Shown here: positions 30,275-39,497 of the stretch, one piece after another
How the letters are laid out: each line of letters starts with the position of its first letter
Position numbering within the stretch: position 1 is the stretch's first letter
Assembly (NCBI RefSeq): GCF_019175365.1
Contig: NZ_CP059572.1
Coordinates: 3,534,001 to 3,598,000, forward strand
Length of the DNA: 64,000 nucleotides
Source: Actinomadura graeca
Lineage (GTDB): Bacteria > Actinomycetota > Actinomycetes > Streptosporangiales > Streptosporangiaceae
Direction of reading: 5' to 3'
Program-made: the position numbers and the translations under genes
Notes under the pieces: model-generated
The model's input: the letters and a program-made list of their open reading frames with translations, nothing else
Database searches by the model: none
What the model was told of the DNA's origin: nothing

Positions 30275-30856
30275 ACACAAAAACACCCGATTTACGAACC
30301 TACGCAATAACCAAAATACTTGCTCGACGTTCTATCGCCGAATATCAAGTTCATCGGTGGGGGCGGCGCTGCGTACGGGGCCGCCCCTCCAAAGTCAAGG
30401 GCGCTTCGCGTCGCTACGCGATGGGACTCCGTCCCACCCTTGACTTCGGAGCCTCTACGGCCCCTGGGTGCAGCTCTCATCGGGCAGGCTCCGCCTGCCC
30501 CCGCCCGACGCGCCGCCCCCACCTTCGACGGACACCAACCACCAGAAACCAGCCCCAGGAACGCGCACTCGGGACCCTGCCCAAGAGTAGGGACCGAGGA
30601 CTGGGCCGAGCCTCGACGCTACTCATTTTCGACATGCCCAATCTCCCATAGCCTCTCCTGACATTCGAGGCGAATAGTCTCGAACCAATACATACCTCCC
30701 TCCAGCCAAATTGGCGTGGCAGTGCACTATCCCGGCAGATAGGCACATCCATGGAATCTGTCCCTGAGGTGACATAGCCGGGTGGTGACATTTTTCGAGC
30801 TCGAAGTGGCCGTCCATCGGGGGGTGTTTGCGAGAGGGCTCGAGTATTGTTGGAAC
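30275..30856. other. intergenic region containing a structured palindromic element
   Basis: 582 bp between the cyclase-like gene and the HNH gene. It holds the 164-bp element described separately. The rest is AT-richer than the genome average at both ends (30275-30350, 30650-30790) and probably includes the HNH promoter. Confidence 0.6.
30358..30521. repeat. 164-bp multi-hairpin palindromic element
   Basis: The ends form a perfect 12-bp inverted repeat, tgggggcggcgc / gcgccgccccca. Inside are nested stems: ggggcc / ggcccc (30377-30382 / 30459-30464), ctcc / ggag, and aagtcaaggg / cccttgactt (30392-30401 / 30437-30446). The latter encloses hairpins cgcg-tcgcta-cgcg (30407-30420) and tggga-ctccg-tccca (30422-30436). 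A separate arm gggcagg-ctccg-cctgccc is at 30482-30500. The two ctccg loops are identical. It is either a structured RNA/terminator or a MITE/REP-like mobile element; no ORF is needed to explain it. Confidence 0.8.
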
Positions 30857-32230
30857 ATGTGTTCGAGGGTGATGGATCTGGACGGGGCTTCCACCGGCGA
30901 ATTGGTGGACGCTCTGGCCTCGATCGCCGCCGAGCTGGCCCAGCGATCCGCGCCAGACTCCCCGGCGGCGTGCCTGCAGCTCGCCGAGTCTCTCGCCGCC
31001 GCGACCGACCGCTGTGAGAGTGCCCTGGCCGGATTCGTCGCCTGCGTCGATACCCACGGCGAAGCGAAGCGCCACGGATACCCCAGCACCCACGCATGGC
31101 TGCGCTCCCGACTGGGGATGCGCGACGCCCGCGCCAAGGAACGCCTCACCGTGGCCCGCCACGGCCACCGGCTTCCAGCCGTCGCCAGCCGCTGGGCGAC
31201 CGGAACGCTGACCTACGGCCAGGCCGCCACCATCGCCGCCGCCGTCGCCCGTCTCGACGACCACGACTGCGCCGCCGCCGAAACCATCCTCCTGGACCTG
31301 ACCGATCAGGGATACTCCGCCGGGAAGCTCGCCGCGATCGGGTTCCGGATCCGCGAAGTCATCGCCGAGCGCGACGGGACCGAGTCGCCTGATGCCGAGT
31401 CCCGGCGAGGCTATGAGCGGTCCTGGATCGACTCCACCCGCTCCCTGGACGGCGGCCGCTACATCAAGGGCTGGCTCAACGCCGAAGACGCCGCGATCTG
31501 GGACGGAACTCTTGGCCCCCTGGCCAAACCCTCCGGGGCCGACGACCGCCGAGACCTGTCGGAGCGGATGGCGGCGGCGTTGACCGGAGTGCTGTCGGGC
31601 GGCCACACCGCTACCAAGGTCACCGTCATCTGCGATCTCGACACTCTCACCGGCGGTACCGCCCCCGCCCGCCTCAGCGACGGCACGCCCATCCCCGCCG
31701 TACAGGCCCGCCGCATCGCCTTGGCGGCCGGGGTATCGCCGCTGATCCTGGGACGAGGGCATCTCCCGCTCTACCTCGGGCACCGCCACCGGTTCGCCAG
31801 CAGCGGGCAACGGCAGGTACTCGAAACGCTGTACCCCACCTGCGCCGTCGTGGGCTGCGAAGTGCCCGGGATCCTCTGCGAAGTCGACCACGTCGACGGC
31901 TGGGTACTGAGCCACAGCCCCACCGACATCGACAAGCTCGCGCTCGCCTGCGGATGGCACAACCGCTACAAACACGCCAATCCCCGGCAGGTCACCATCA
32001 GCCGCAGCTCGGACGGTCTCTACAGTTACCGTCTCCGACCACCCGAGAACGACCGCACCCACCCGACCGGTCCGGCCGCCGCACCCGAACCCGCCGCTGC
32101 ATCCGCAACCGCGGCCGCCGCAACCGCCACCGCGAGGGCACCGGCCTCCGTCCCCCGCGTCCAACGCCGACGCGACCGCCGAGTTCCACGCAATCCGGCC
32201 CGCACCGCGCGCCGGACAGGCGCACCGTGA
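30857..32230 (+). CDS. DUF222 - HNH endonuclease domain protein (13E12 family)
   Basis: 457 aa from ATG 30857. The N-terminal two thirds is helical DUF222 (GELVDALASIAAELAQR, AWLRSRLGMRDARAKERL, ATGTLTYGQAATIAAAV). The HNH core near residue 340-390 reads CAVVGCEV...CEVDHVDGW...LALACGWHNRYKH, with the paired Cys and His residues in place. The tail is Ala/Thr/Pro-rich and basic. This multicopy actinobacterial family behaves like mobile or selfish DNA; function unproven. The translation start is uncertain because the frame is open to 30782. Confidence 0.88.
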   Translation: MCSRVMDLDGASTGELVDALASIAAELAQRSAPDSPAACLQLAESLAAATDRCESALAGFVACVDTHGEAKRHGYPSTHAWLRSRLGMRDARAKERLTVARHGHRLPAVASRWATGTLTYGQAATIAAAVARLDDHDCAAAETILLDLTDQGYSAGKLAAIGFRIREVIAERDGTESPDAESRRGYERSWIDSTRSLDGGRYIKGWLNAEDAAIWDGTLGPLAKPSGADDRRDLSERMAAALTGVLSGGHTATKVTVICDLDTLTGGTAPARLSDGTPIPAVQARRIALAAGVSPLILGRGHLPLYLGHRHRFASSGQRQVLETLYPTCAVVGCEVPGILCEVDHVDGWVLSHSPTDIDKLALACGWHNRYKHANPRQVTISRSSDGLYSYRLRPPENDRTHPTGPAAAPEPAAASATAAAATATARAPASVPRVQRRRDRRVPRNPARTARRTGAP

Positions 32231-32829
32231 TCGAGAACGGGCGCCGGCAACCGCCCGCGGTGCATCCCCGGCCGCTGCGAAGCCGGGCAGGTGTGGCATG
32301 CACGCCTGCCCGCCATCGCACTCTGCCGCGTGACCACTCGACTACTCGCTATTAGCAGTCGAGGCTGGCGGGGCCTGCCGAGACGATTGCGGAGCCCCTG
32401 GATTTTGACAATCCATGACAGTCGTCATGGGCAGTACCACCGATTCTCCTCGTTCTTCACCTGACTCCTGTTATGAGGTCTTGTAGAGCCTGTGCGGAAA
32501 TCGTGATGTCACAGAAGTTTTTTTCGGGCTCGATGTGGTATCCCGTGAGTCCTTCACGGCTTTGACCTGCCAGAACAGAGGGGAGGCGGCCGCAGGACCC
32601 GCGAGGATCAGACGTGTTCGACCGGGGTGGGTTAAAAAAGTTAAGGTTGAATGCGAATCGAAAAAGTAGGCATTGACCCACTTCATGCGGCGGGATTACC
32701 GTCACTGAGGAATTACCGGCAGCGACGTGACCAGCCCCCCGAAGTCGCGAACGTCGATAGTCGGAAATACCGGCCGGGACGGCCAGCCGGGCCGTGCTGG
32801 ACTTCCGCCAATTGACATGGAAGACCCCG
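32231..32829. other. 599-bp intergenic region upstream of the DUF4360 gene
   Basis: No convincing gene on either strand. The segment 32625-32700 is AT-rich (ttaaaaaagttaaggttgaatg) and is the most promoter-like part. Weak inverted repeats around ccggccgggacggcc at ~32770 could be in the 5' leader of the next gene. Confidence 0.5.
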
Positions 32830-33471
32830 ATGATGAATGTCAAACACACGATGATCACGGCAGTCGGCGCCCTCGGCCTGTCCGTCCTGATCGCCTCCCC
32901 CGCTCCCGCGGACACGACTGACGCCCCTGACGCGGCGGCGCCCGAAAACGTGACCATCGATGTCGCGAGCGTCAACGGCTCCGGCTGCCCGGCCGGGACG
33001 ACGACGGTGACCAACGATAAATCCTCGTTCACCATCAGCTACAGCGACTACCTGGTCTACGCCGGTGGTGACGCCTCCCCGACGAACTCCCGGAAGAACT
33101 GCCAGATCAGCCTGCGTGTCAGGGCACCCGGCTACACCTACGCGATCCGCGGGCTCGAGCACCGCGGCTTCGCCGGGCTGCAGGCCGACGCCGTCGGCAC
33201 GCAGCGGGCGAACTACTACTTCCAGGGCAGCCAGGAGAACCGGACCATCACCCGCAACATCAAGGGCCGCTACTTCGGTGAGTGGCGGGTCAACGACAGG
33301 CTCGAGAACAACGAGCTGCTCTACAAGCCCTGTGACGAGGAGCGCAACCTCAACGTCAACACCGAGCTGCGTGTGACCCCCGGCAGCGACGATTCCAAGG
33401 TCAGCTTCGTCGCGGCGGACTCGACACACGGCAGTGAGACCTACCACTTCGCGTGGAGGCGCTGTAACTAA
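32830..33471 (+). CDS. secreted DUF4360 protein
   Basis: 213 aa. Signal peptide MMNVKHTMITAVGALGLSVLIASPAPA with a cleavage site after APA, then an acidic stretch. The mature part matches DUF4360: VTIDVASVNGSGCPAGT, SSFTISYSDYLVYAGG, SRKNCQISLRVRAPGYTYAI, ANYYFQG, and two further Cys near the end. The family is extracytoplasmic, found in actinobacteria, fungi and others, with unknown function. GGAAG precedes the ATG; a second ATG follows directly. A strong terminator follows the gene. Confidence 0.9.
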   Translation: MMNVKHTMITAVGALGLSVLIASPAPADTTDAPDAAAPENVTIDVASVNGSGCPAGTTTVTNDKSSFTISYSDYLVYAGGDASPTNSRKNCQISLRVRAPGYTYAIRGLEHRGFAGLQADAVGTQRANYYFQGSQENRTITRNIKGRYFGEWRVNDRLENNELLYKPCDEERNLNVNTELRVTPGSDDSKVSFVAADSTHGSETYHFAWRRCN

Positions 33472-33488
33472 CAGCCGCCGAGAAAGAA

Positions 33489-33522
33489 CGGAACCCCCGG
33501 CTCCCCCCGGCCGGGGGTTCCG
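33489..33522 (+). terminator. intrinsic terminator after the DUF4360 gene
   Basis: A 13-bp perfect stem cggaacccccggc / gccgggggttccg with an 8-nt loop, starting 18 bp after the stop codon. Confidence 0.9.
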
Positions 33523-34168
33523 CGCGTCCCGGAGCGTTTCCGACAACGACCACCGCACAAGAGTCGTCGAAGTTCCGTCCGTGCCCTGGGCCCCGGGTCC
33601 TGAACGCCCTAGCGACCGGCCAAAATGGCTGGGCCACGAGAAGGCAGCCCACGACCCCCGCGCAGGCTCAGCGGAGCCGGAGAGGAGCGCGAGCAGGAGC
33701 CGGAACCGCGAGTCGAGACCATTGCCGCGCTCCCCGCTGTGCGGTTGCCCTTCCTCCCCGGCTACCCCCGCGACGCCCGGACGTATCAGCCAGTCGCCTG
33801 CCCCCTACTGCCGCCCACCTAGCGGGCCAGCCTTTCTTCTGAATCACAAACGCGGGGCGTGCCCCACCGGCTTGCGCCCGCCCCTCGCGGTCAGAACCTT
33901 GGGCCAACCGGGAGCGCTTTGCGGGGCTGTCCAGATGGCATCTGGTTGAGGAACCCTTCATCACGCGTGCCGTCCCAGACCGGCGCCGTCTCGCACCGCC
34001 CCGTCTCGCACCGCCCCGTCTCGCACCGCTCCGTCCTCAGCTTGCGCATGCGTTCTGCGCACGGGCAGCACACTGAGGCGAGTGTCCGCGCTGGCTGCGG
34101 CGGTACCGGATCCGTCGTGAGATCCCCGAACCCGGCGACGAACTTGCCGTTCGCGCACGTCGGGGACA
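33523..34168. other. gene-free degenerate region left of the transposase relics
   Basis: Contains a perfect palindrome ccagat-ggc-atctgg (~33930) and a 15-bp triplicate repeat. The frames on both strands are compositionally unlike genes. Confidence 0.5.
33986..34030. repeat. 15-bp tandem repeat, 3 copies
   Basis: ccgtctcgcaccgcc at 33986 and 34001, and ccgtctcgcaccgct at 34016. Confidence 0.95.
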
Positions 34169-34359
34169 TTGACGCAGCGGCTTCAACCGCGACCACTCGC
34201 GTCACCGCTGCGGCAAAGTGAGCGGGCGGTGTCTAGCCAGCTCAAGCGTTTCCGTGACCTGGCCTCCCCGCCTACCAGCTCGCCACCCACTACCGCGCCG
34301 CCATCACCATCGCCAGCCTTGGAATGTCCCTCGACCACGATTCACAAAGCAACGCTTAG
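34169..34359 (+). pseudogene. C-terminal fragment of an IS5-type DDE transposase
   Basis: Translation gives SERAVSSQLKRFRDLA in one frame. After a one-base shift it continues YQLATHYRAAITIASLGMSL and stops at 34359. The combined pattern 'KxFRDxAYxxxxxxxAxITIASI' is the conserved C-terminus of short IS5-family transposases. Everything upstream is missing or unrecognisable. Confidence 0.65.
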
Positions 34360-34471
34360 GACGGCTGCTGCTGGCCGTCACGCCAGCGTGGTTGGCTGCT
34401 CTCAGCATCTCAAGGCCACTCAACCGCTGCGCCGTTGTGGCACACAGGCTTCAGAGGTAGTCGTAACAGAG

Positions 34472-35450
34472 TCAGCGATCGAGACGTCGCCAGCGGATGA
34501 TGGCGGCGGTGAGGGTCGTGAGAGCTTCGTGGATGTCGTCGAGCAGCGCGGCGGCGGCCAGGCGGTCCAGCGCGTCCAGCGGCAGCTCAAGGTGGCTGAG
34601 GCGGCGAAACCCTCGCGGGCCGCGAACACGATCGCGGCGCCCCCGCTGTACAGGCGACGGACGGCGAACAGCAGCGCGTCCGCCGACGGCTGGGGCGAAC
34701 CAGTGCGCGTCAGAGGATCTCCCGGCGAATGCGCAGGCGGCGGAACAGGTACAGCAACACGATCGTCCGCTCGACGACATAGCGGTGCACGCCCGGGCCG
34801 GACCCTTGCGCGACGCCGCGTCGAGCGACACGGTGCCTAGAAGCCCGTGCCCGTAGCAGGCGGCGGGGTTCGTCGTGGTCACAGCCGCGGTCGGCCGACA
34901 GGCACACTGGTCTTCGGCGCGGTCGTCTCCACTACCGTCCCGATGGGCGGCACTTGGTCCAGCAGCAGGGCGGGCTGGCGCGACGTCGTCGCGGTGTCCC
35001 ACCGTTCAGCGATACCGCAAGCGGGATCCGTAGCCCTCGGTCAGACGTAGTGCCCGGAACCCGGCCGGCCGCGGCCGACCAGACTCGGCCCAGTTTCGGG
35101 CTGCCCTTGAGCGCGCGGACGCGCGACTGCCGATTACCGTCCTGTACCAGCCCACTAGCTGCTCGGCGGCGTGCAATTCCTCCGGCAACAGCCGGTGCAA
35201 CCGCTCCCACACGCCGGCACCATGCCACCCGGCCGACCTACGCCAGCACGTCATCGTCGACCCCAACCTCAATTCCCGGGGCGGGAACCCAACCGGATCC
35301 CGGTGTGCAGCGCCAACAAGAGCTCGCACAGCACTTGCGGGCGTCCAGCCGTTTATGCCCGGCATGGCGCTTGCGGCGCTCCACCTTCGGGCGCTCCACC
35401 CTCGGCAGCAGCGGCTCGGACCGCTCCCAGCGGCTGTCGGCCACGGTCCA
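34472..35450 (-). pseudogene. degraded IS5-family transposase (IS1647-like)
   Basis: Pieces of one transposase appear in order over all three minus frames. SRWERSEPLLPRVERPKVER comes first (~35436), then PPRELRLGSTMTCWRRSAGW and HGAGVWERLHRLLPEELHAA. IPLAVSLNGG and LSADRGCDHDEPRRLLRARA follow, then YVVERTIVLLYLFRRLRIRR and finally DDIHEALTTL...IRWRRL. At least three frameshifts separate them. The DDE-associated YVVERT motif and the C-terminal RRLRIR helix identify the family. Terminal inverted repeats could not be found by eye. Confidence 0.8.
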
Positions 35451-35537
35451 CGGGGGTCGCCCAGCGTGTGGTGCACTCCCCCACACCACACCCGAATCAC
35501 GGCGCGTCGTGCCGCACGCACATCTTGTTGTGAGCCC

Positions 35538-37835
35538 TTAGAGCTTTTCCACCGGGGCGTAGCGAAGGACGAGGCGTTTGACGCCGTACTCGCCGCCGAA
35601 GTCGACACTTGCGGCGGCCTTGTCGCCAGCGCCGTCCACGGTCACGACGGTGCCCAGGCCGAATGAGTCGTGGGTGACCTTGTCACCCGGGGAGAGGGCC
35701 GGGACCTCACGGTTTCCCGGGGAGCGGACGCCGGGGCGGGCTGCCATCCGGGACATCGCCGGGGACGAGGTGGACGAAGCCTCACGTTCCCAGTCGATGA
35801 GGACCCTCGGGACCTCGCCCAGGAAACGGGACGGCGGGTTGACCTGCGGGGCTCCCCACGAACTGCGCATCGTGGCGCGGGAGAGGTAGAGGCGCTGGCG
35901 GGCGCGGGTGATGCCGACGTAGGCCAGGCGGCGTTCCTCTTCGAGTTCCTTGGGATTGCTCATTGCCCGCAAATGGGGGAAGACACCGTCCTCCATGCCG
36001 GTGAGGAAGACGACGGGGAACTCCAGGCCCTTGGCGGTGTGCAGGGTCATGAGGGTGACCACGCCCTGGTCGGTCTCCTCCGGCTGCTCGCCCGGGGGGA
36101 CGGGCCCGCCCTTGGCTCCGCCCGGAATGGAGTCGGCGTCGGCGACCAGCGCGACCTGTTCGAGGAAGTCGGGGAGGCGGCCTTCGGCGCTCTCGCCGTC
36201 GAGCCTCTCCTCGAATTCGCGGGCGACGGCTTCGAGTTCCTGGAGGTTCTCGATTCGGGTCTCGTCCTGCGGGTCCTTGGAATTCTGGAGTTCGGCGAGA
36301 TAGCCGCTCTTGGTCAGGATCTGGTCGACCAGCTGGGCGGGAGTCGCGGACTCGGCGGCCGTGCGCAGTTCGTCCAGCAGGGCGACGAATTCGCGGACGG
36401 AATTGATGGAGCGGGTCGCCATGCCGGGGACGTCCTCGGGTCGGCGGAGGGCCTGCCAGAACGAGATCCGTTCCCGGGACGCGTAGGCCTCGACACAGGC
36501 TTCGGCGCGGTCGCCGATGCCGCGTTTCGGGACGTTGAGGATGCGGCGCAGGGAGACGGTGTCCTCGGGGTTGGCGAGGACGCGCAGGTAGGCGAGGAGG
36601 TCGCGGATCTCCTTGCGCTCGTAGAAGCGGACGCCGCCGACGACCTTGTACGGCATGCCGACGCGGATGAACACTTCTTCGAAGACACGGGACTGCGCGT
36701 TCGTGCGGTAGAACACGGCGACATCACCGGGGCGGGCGTCGCCCGCGTCGGTGAGTTTGTCGACCTCGTGCGCGACGAACGCGGCCTCGTCGTGCTCGTT
36801 GTCGGCCACATAACCGGTGATCTTGTGACCTTCACCCTGGTCGGACCAGAGCTTCTTGGGCTTGCGGTCGGCGTTGCGCTCGATGACCGCGTTGGCGGCG
36901 GAGAGGATCGTCTGGGTGGAGCGGTAGTTCTGCTCCAGCAGGATCGTGGTGGCGTCGGGGTAGTCGCGCTCGAACTCCAGGATGTTGCGGATCGTGGCGC
37001 CGCGGAACGCATAAATCGACTGGTCGGCGTCGCCGACGACGCAGAGTTCGGCCGGGCCGATCTCCTCGGCGTGCCCGTCCGGTGATCCTCCGGCGACCGA
37101 GATCGGGGCCGTCAGCTCGCGGACGAGTTCGTACTGCGCGTGGTTCGTGTCCTGGTACTCGTCCACGAGGACGTGACGGAAGCGGCGCCGGTAGTGCTCG
37201 GCGGCCTCCGGGAACACCTGGAGCAGGTTGACCGTCATCATGATCAGATCGTCGAAGTCCATCGCGCCGGCCTGCTGGAGGCGGGCCTGGTACATCTCGT
37301 ACGCCTCGGCGAGCGTCTGCTCCATGTGCGTGGACGCGCGGTTCTTGAACGTCTCGTAGTCGATCAGCTCGTTCTTCAGGTTCGAGACCTGGGCGCTGAA
37401 CGACTTCGGCGGATACCGCTTGGGATCGAGGTCCAGCTCGCGGCATACGAGGGCCATGAGGCGGTTCGCGTCGGCCTGGTCGTAGATCGAGAAGCTCGTC
37501 GGGAAGCCCAGCCGCTTGGCCTCGCGCCGCAGGATGCGGACGCAGGCGGAGTGGAACGTCATCACCCACATGGCGCGCGAGCGGGGGCCGACGAGGGCGT
37601 CGACGCGCTCCTTCATCTCGGCGGCGGCCTTGTTGGTGAACGTGATCGCCAGGATCTGCCCTGGATGCACGTCCCGCTCACCGAGCAGGTGGGCGATGCG
37701 GTGGGTGAGCACGCGGGTCTTGCCCGACCCGGCGCCCGCGACGATCAGCAGGGGGCCGCCGGAGTGCACGACGGCGGCGCGCTGCTGCGGGTTGAGGCCA
37801 TCGAGCAAGGGGTGAGCTTCGGTCTTCGACATCAC
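35538..37835 (-). CDS. pcrA: ATP-dependent DNA helicase PcrA/UvrD
   Basis: 765-aa superfamily 1A helicase for nucleotide-excision repair and replication restart. Q motif LNPQQRAAVVHSGGPLLIVAGAGSGKT with Walker A GAGSGKT, motif Ia ITFTNKAAAEMKERV, motif II VDEYQDTNHAQYEL, motif III GDADQSIYAFRGA, motif IV LEQNYRST, motif V TLMTLHTAKGLEFPVVFL, motif VI EEERRLAYVGITRARQRL. The C-terminal Tudor-like domain VTHDSFGLGTVVTVDG supports PcrA. It starts at GTG 37835 or ATG 37832; neither has a clear ribosome-binding site, so it may be leaderless. Confidence 0.97.
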   Translation of the reverse strand: MMSKTEAHPLLDGLNPQQRAAVVHSGGPLLIVAGAGSGKTRVLTHRIAHLLGERDVHPGQILAITFTNKAAAEMKERVDALVGPRSRAMWVMTFHSACVRILRREAKRLGFPTSFSIYDQADANRLMALVCRELDLDPKRYPPKSFSAQVSNLKNELIDYETFKNRASTHMEQTLAEAYEMYQARLQQAGAMDFDDLIMMTVNLLQVFPEAAEHYRRRFRHVLVDEYQDTNHAQYELVRELTAPISVAGGSPDGHAEEIGPAELCVVGDADQSIYAFRGATIRNILEFERDYPDATTILLEQNYRSTQTILSAANAVIERNADRKPKKLWSDQGEGHKITGYVADNEHDEAAFVAHEVDKLTDAGDARPGDVAVFYRTNAQSRVFEEVFIRVGMPYKVVGGVRFYERKEIRDLLAYLRVLANPEDTVSLRRILNVPKRGIGDRAEACVEAYASRERISFWQALRRPEDVPGMATRSINSVREFVALLDELRTAAESATPAQLVDQILTKSGYLAELQNSKDPQDETRIENLQELEAVAREFEERLDGESAEGRLPDFLEQVALVADADSIPGGAKGGPVPPGEQPEETDQGVVTLMTLHTAKGLEFPVVFLTGMEDGVFPHLRAMSNPKELEEERRLAYVGITRARQRLYLSRATMRSSWGAPQVNPPSRFLGEVPRVLIDWEREASSTSSPAMSRMAARPGVRSPGNREVPALSPGDKVTHDSFGLGTVVTVDGAGDKAAASVDFGGEYGVKRLVLRYAPVEKL

Positions 37836-38448
37836 GTGCGAGTCTACGGCGCACCGCGGACGTTTTCGGCTCCCTCACCGCCACCAGCGGGTTGCGAATC
37901 CGCTCCCCAAGGTCACCGGCCCGTTCACTCAAGGTCACCGGCCTGTGGCCCGCGGAGCCGGTCCGGATGAGGACAACCGATTCGGCACATTTTCACCCCG
38001 CTTGACGCGACTCCGTAGCGGCCGAGCGTGAACCACACCGGAGCGAAAGCCGGTCTGGACGTGGCGCGGTGGCGTAGGGCATGTGCACGGGTGACGTCGT
38101 CCGTGCCGGATGCCGGGGTGATCAGGTGCTGGAACGGCAGCGCGGCGGCGGCTTGCGTTCCCCCGTGGACGGCTCGCGTCTCGCGATGACGGTACAAGGT
38201 GGCGGTGTAGGACGCGCCCGGGGGTGGTGTCGTCCGCGCCGGGGTCTTGGCGCGATCACGCGCTGGCGACGGCAGTGCGGTGGGCTGCGCGCATCTCGCG
38301 GGCGCGGCGCGCAGCTCGCGGCAACGGCCTTGGGCTTGTCTGCGGGTCGTGTCGTCCGCGCTGGGGACCTCTGGGTGATCAAGTGCTGGGGGCGGCAGTG
38401 TGGTGGCGGCTGCGGTTTGCGGGCTGCGTTGGGTTGCTTGGCGTGGTT
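37836..38448. other. intergenic region with three diverged ~125-bp repeats
   Basis: Upstream of pcrA and downstream of dhaM. From 38094 the sequence gtcgtccgygccgg...ggtgatcargtgctgg...cggcagygyggyggcggctgcg occurs three times (starts near 38094, 38228, 38350). The 123-aa frame across it on the plus strand mirrors these repeats and is not a convincing gene. Confidence 0.6.
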
Positions 38449-38868
38449 CTAGGCTGGGCCGAGTTTGCGCAGGTCGCGGGCTGATTCGGCGGCGGCTTGG
38501 ACGGTGGTGAGATCGGCCCCGGTGGCGGCCATGGACGCGGCGGCTACGGCGCCCTCCACGAGCGGCGCGTCCGCGAGGACGGCTTCTACGGCATCGGTGG
38601 GGTCGCGGTCCTCGGCGTCCTCGATGAAGGTTTTCGCGGTGAGGACGGAGCTGCCGATGTCGGCGAGGAGGAGGACCCCGTCGCCGTCGTTCGCGGTGGC
38701 GACGGCGCGTTCGACCCGGTCGAGGCTGGTGCCCAGGCCGCCGTCGGGGTCTCCTCCGGCGGGTTCGACGACGGCCTTGCCGACGCCCATCGCGCGGGCC
38801 AGTTCGGCGGCGCCCTCGGCGAGGGCGCGGCTGTGGGAGATCAGGACGATCCCGACCATGCGCGTCAT
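38449..38868 (-). CDS. dhaM: dihydroxyacetone kinase phosphotransfer subunit DhaM (EIIA domain only)
   Basis: 139 aa. EIIA-mannose-like fold: [20 protein letters not shown] places the phosphorylatable His at residue 12, and [21 protein letters not shown] is the second conserved strand-loop. It relays phosphate from HPr to DhaL-bound ADP. Unlike E. coli DhaM there is no fused HPr or EI-like domain, so the general PTS proteins must be encoded elsewhere. The ATG at 38868 overlaps the dhaL stop (ATGA). An ATG three codons later has better spacing to GGAGGG. Confidence 0.93.
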   Translation of the reverse strand: MTRMVGIVLISHSRALAEGAAELARAMGVGKAVVEPAGGDPDGGLGTSLDRVERAVATANDGDGVLLLADIGSSVLTAKTFIEDAEDRDPTDAVEAVLADAPLVEGAVAAASMAATGADLTTVQAAAESARDLRKLGPA

Positions 38869-39497
38869 CCCTCCACGGTCACGTCGGCGAGGGCGCGCAG
38901 GATGAGCGCGGTGGACGAGGCGCCCGGGTCCATGTGACCGGTGCTGCGCGCGCCCAGGTAGCTGGCCCGTCCCTTGCGGGCCTGCAAGGGGACGGTCGCC
39001 TCGGCTCCTTGGGCGGCGCCGTCGGCGGCGGCGCGCGCGCAGGACGTGAGGTCCGCGCCTCCGGCGAGGGCGGCCTCGTAGGCGGCGACGGCGGGGATCA
39101 GCGCGTCGACCATCGTCTTGTCGCCTTCGGCGGCTTGGCCGAGTTCCTGGACGCCTTCCAGCGCGGCGGTGAGCGCGGCTCCGAGGGCGGCGGCGTCCAC
39201 GTCCGGGAGGTCGGCGACGGCCTTGCCGGCGCGGCGCAGTGCCGTCCCGTAGAGGGGGCCGGACGCGCCACCGGTCTTGGACACGATGGCGCGGCCGGCG
39301 GCGATCAGGACCTTCGAGGGCGGCGCGTCGCCGGGCAGGGCGTCCACCGCCTCGACGGCGGCGGTGAACCCGCGATCGAGGTTGAGGCCGTGGTCGCCGT
39401 CGCCGATGGCGGCGTCCAGGCGGGTGAGGCGCTCGGCGTCGGCGGAGACGAGCGTGGCGGCGTGCCGGATCCATCCGGCGAGGTCCGCGGCGTTCAC
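38865..39497 (-). CDS. dhaL: dihydroxyacetone kinase ADP-binding subunit DhaL
   Basis: 210 aa, all-helical nucleotide-binding subunit. Mg/ADP-binding aspartates are in [13 protein letters not shown] (residues ~30-42). [18 protein letters not shown] and [12 protein letters not shown] follow, and [21 protein letters not shown] ends the fold as in the family. The GTG start at 39497 overlaps the dhaK stop as GTGA. Confidence 0.95.
   Translation of the reverse strand: MNAADLAGWIRHAATLVSADAERLTRLDAAIGDGDHGLNLDRGFTAAVEAVDALPGDAPPSKVLIAAGRAIVSKTGGASGPLYGTALRRAGKAVADLPDVDAAALGAALTAALEGVQELGQAAEGDKTMVDALIPAVAAYEAALAGGADLTSCARAAADGAAQGAEATVPLQARKGRASYLGARSTGHMDPGASSTALILRALADVTVEG

Noticed and set aside
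33891..34205. 104-aa minus-strand frame
   Set aside because: Contains translated 15-bp repeats (RCETG) and no recognisable domain; it sits in degenerate DNA.
38081..38452. 123-aa plus-strand frame downstream of dhaM
   Set aside because: Consists of the three decayed DNA repeats, with no ribosome-binding site or homology recognised.
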